Shown piece after piece: positions 63,856 to 64,000 of a stretch of DNA of 64,000 bases; position 1 is the first letter of the stretch, and each line of letters opens with the position of its first letter. The notes beneath the pieces are model-generated. The model was given only the letters and a program-made list of their open reading frames with translations. It did no database searches and was not told the DNA's origin. Made by a program: the position numbers and the translations under genes. This DNA is from CAVXHQ01 sp963789535 (GTDB taxonomy: Bacteria; Pseudomonadota; Alphaproteobacteria; Rhodobacterales; Rhodobacteraceae): positions 1,987,763 to 2,051,762 of the forward strand of contig CAWBKU010000005.1 in the NCBI GenBank assembly GCA_963789535.1, read 5' to 3'.

Positions 63856-64000
63856 GGGGCAATGGCCTCGGTCAAAAGCTTCTACAAAGCATGTTCAAGC
63901 AGATGGTTGCCGACGGATACAAGCGCGTGCTTTTCTCGTCAGCAGCGTTCCTGCCGCACGCACGCGTAATGTACAGTGACGCTGGCTTCGTTGACATAGA
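63846..64000 (+). pseudogene. Partial GNAT-family acetyltransferase, truncated by the IS remnant
   Basis: The plus frame reads RRGNGLGQKLLQSMFKQMVA and VLFSSAAFLPHARVMYSDAGF to the window edge. GNGLGQKLLQ matches the acetyl-CoA-binding Q/RxxGxG/A loop, and the last segment matches the C-terminal GNAT motif. The N-terminal half is missing because IS DNA adjoins it. Whether the gene continues intact beyond the window is not visible. Confidence 0.6.

Overview
The window is about 64 kb of dense, GC-rich coding DNA (my impression is high 60s percent GC) with ATGA or GTGA overlaps between many neighbours. Gene content points to an alphaproteobacterium of the Rhodobacteraceae. Pointers are the radA-cvpA-purF block, a urease operon carrying an LprI-like and an 'antifreeze'-type small gene, an alpha-glucoside (agl) transporter with an AglR-type LacI regulator, DUF4169 plus ribbon-helix-helix genes beside fumC, the 'virulence factor'/folate one-carbon genes, and a VPLPA-CTERM protein. 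I cannot name a species. No rRNA, tRNA or CRISPR array was found.

Layout. 1-9.3 kb (minus strand): pcm (cut by the window edge), surE, an SDR, a phytanoyl-CoA dioxygenase-like protein, purF, cvpA, radA, a PqiA-like protein and alr. 9.4-15.8 kb (plus): urease cluster ureD-A-B-(small)-C-(DUF1127)-E-F-G, in which ureB is fused in frame to a secreted LprI-like domain. 15.9-22.5 kb: FAH-family hydrolase, secreted EF-hand protein divergent from a two-component system, transglutaminase-like protein, selO and msrA. 22.7-28.6 kb: an alpha/beta-hydrolase-like gene broken by frameshifts and running into a cytochrome P450, an RHH/DUF4169 pair, a VPLPA-CTERM secreted protein, fumC and sspB.

28.7-38.0 kb is the most unusual stretch. 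It holds a secreted caspase-family (C14) protein, a secreted PPC-like protein, a divergent OmpR-type two-component system, a large secreted helical-repeat (probably TPR-like) protein, and a convergent secreted CHAT protease. All four effector-type proteins carry export signals, so I infer an envelope protease module under two-component control. 38.1-48.9 kb: glucokinase, GH1 beta-glucosidase, LacI regulator and the aglEFGAK operon, with two AglR-like operators 189 bp apart. 48.9-57 kb: a cation/proton antiporter, a Ppx/GppA phosphatase, a folate/one-carbon trio ('virulence factor', a frameshifted MetF-like gene, a pterin-binding methyltransferase), rlmE, a ClpP-like periplasmic protein and a membrane partner. 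57.1-63.3 kb (mostly minus): dnaB, pyrE, pyrC, two conserved proteins of unknown function and a glutaryl-CoA dehydrogenase. The window ends in an IS5-type transposase remnant abutting a partial GNAT acetyltransferase.

The dnaB and alr neighbourhoods, which I remember as adjacent in related genomes, lie about 48 kb apart here, so the middle of the window looks rearranged or acquired. At least two genes carry single-base frameshifts, one in a G6 run. Reads are needed to tell real mutation from base-calling error.
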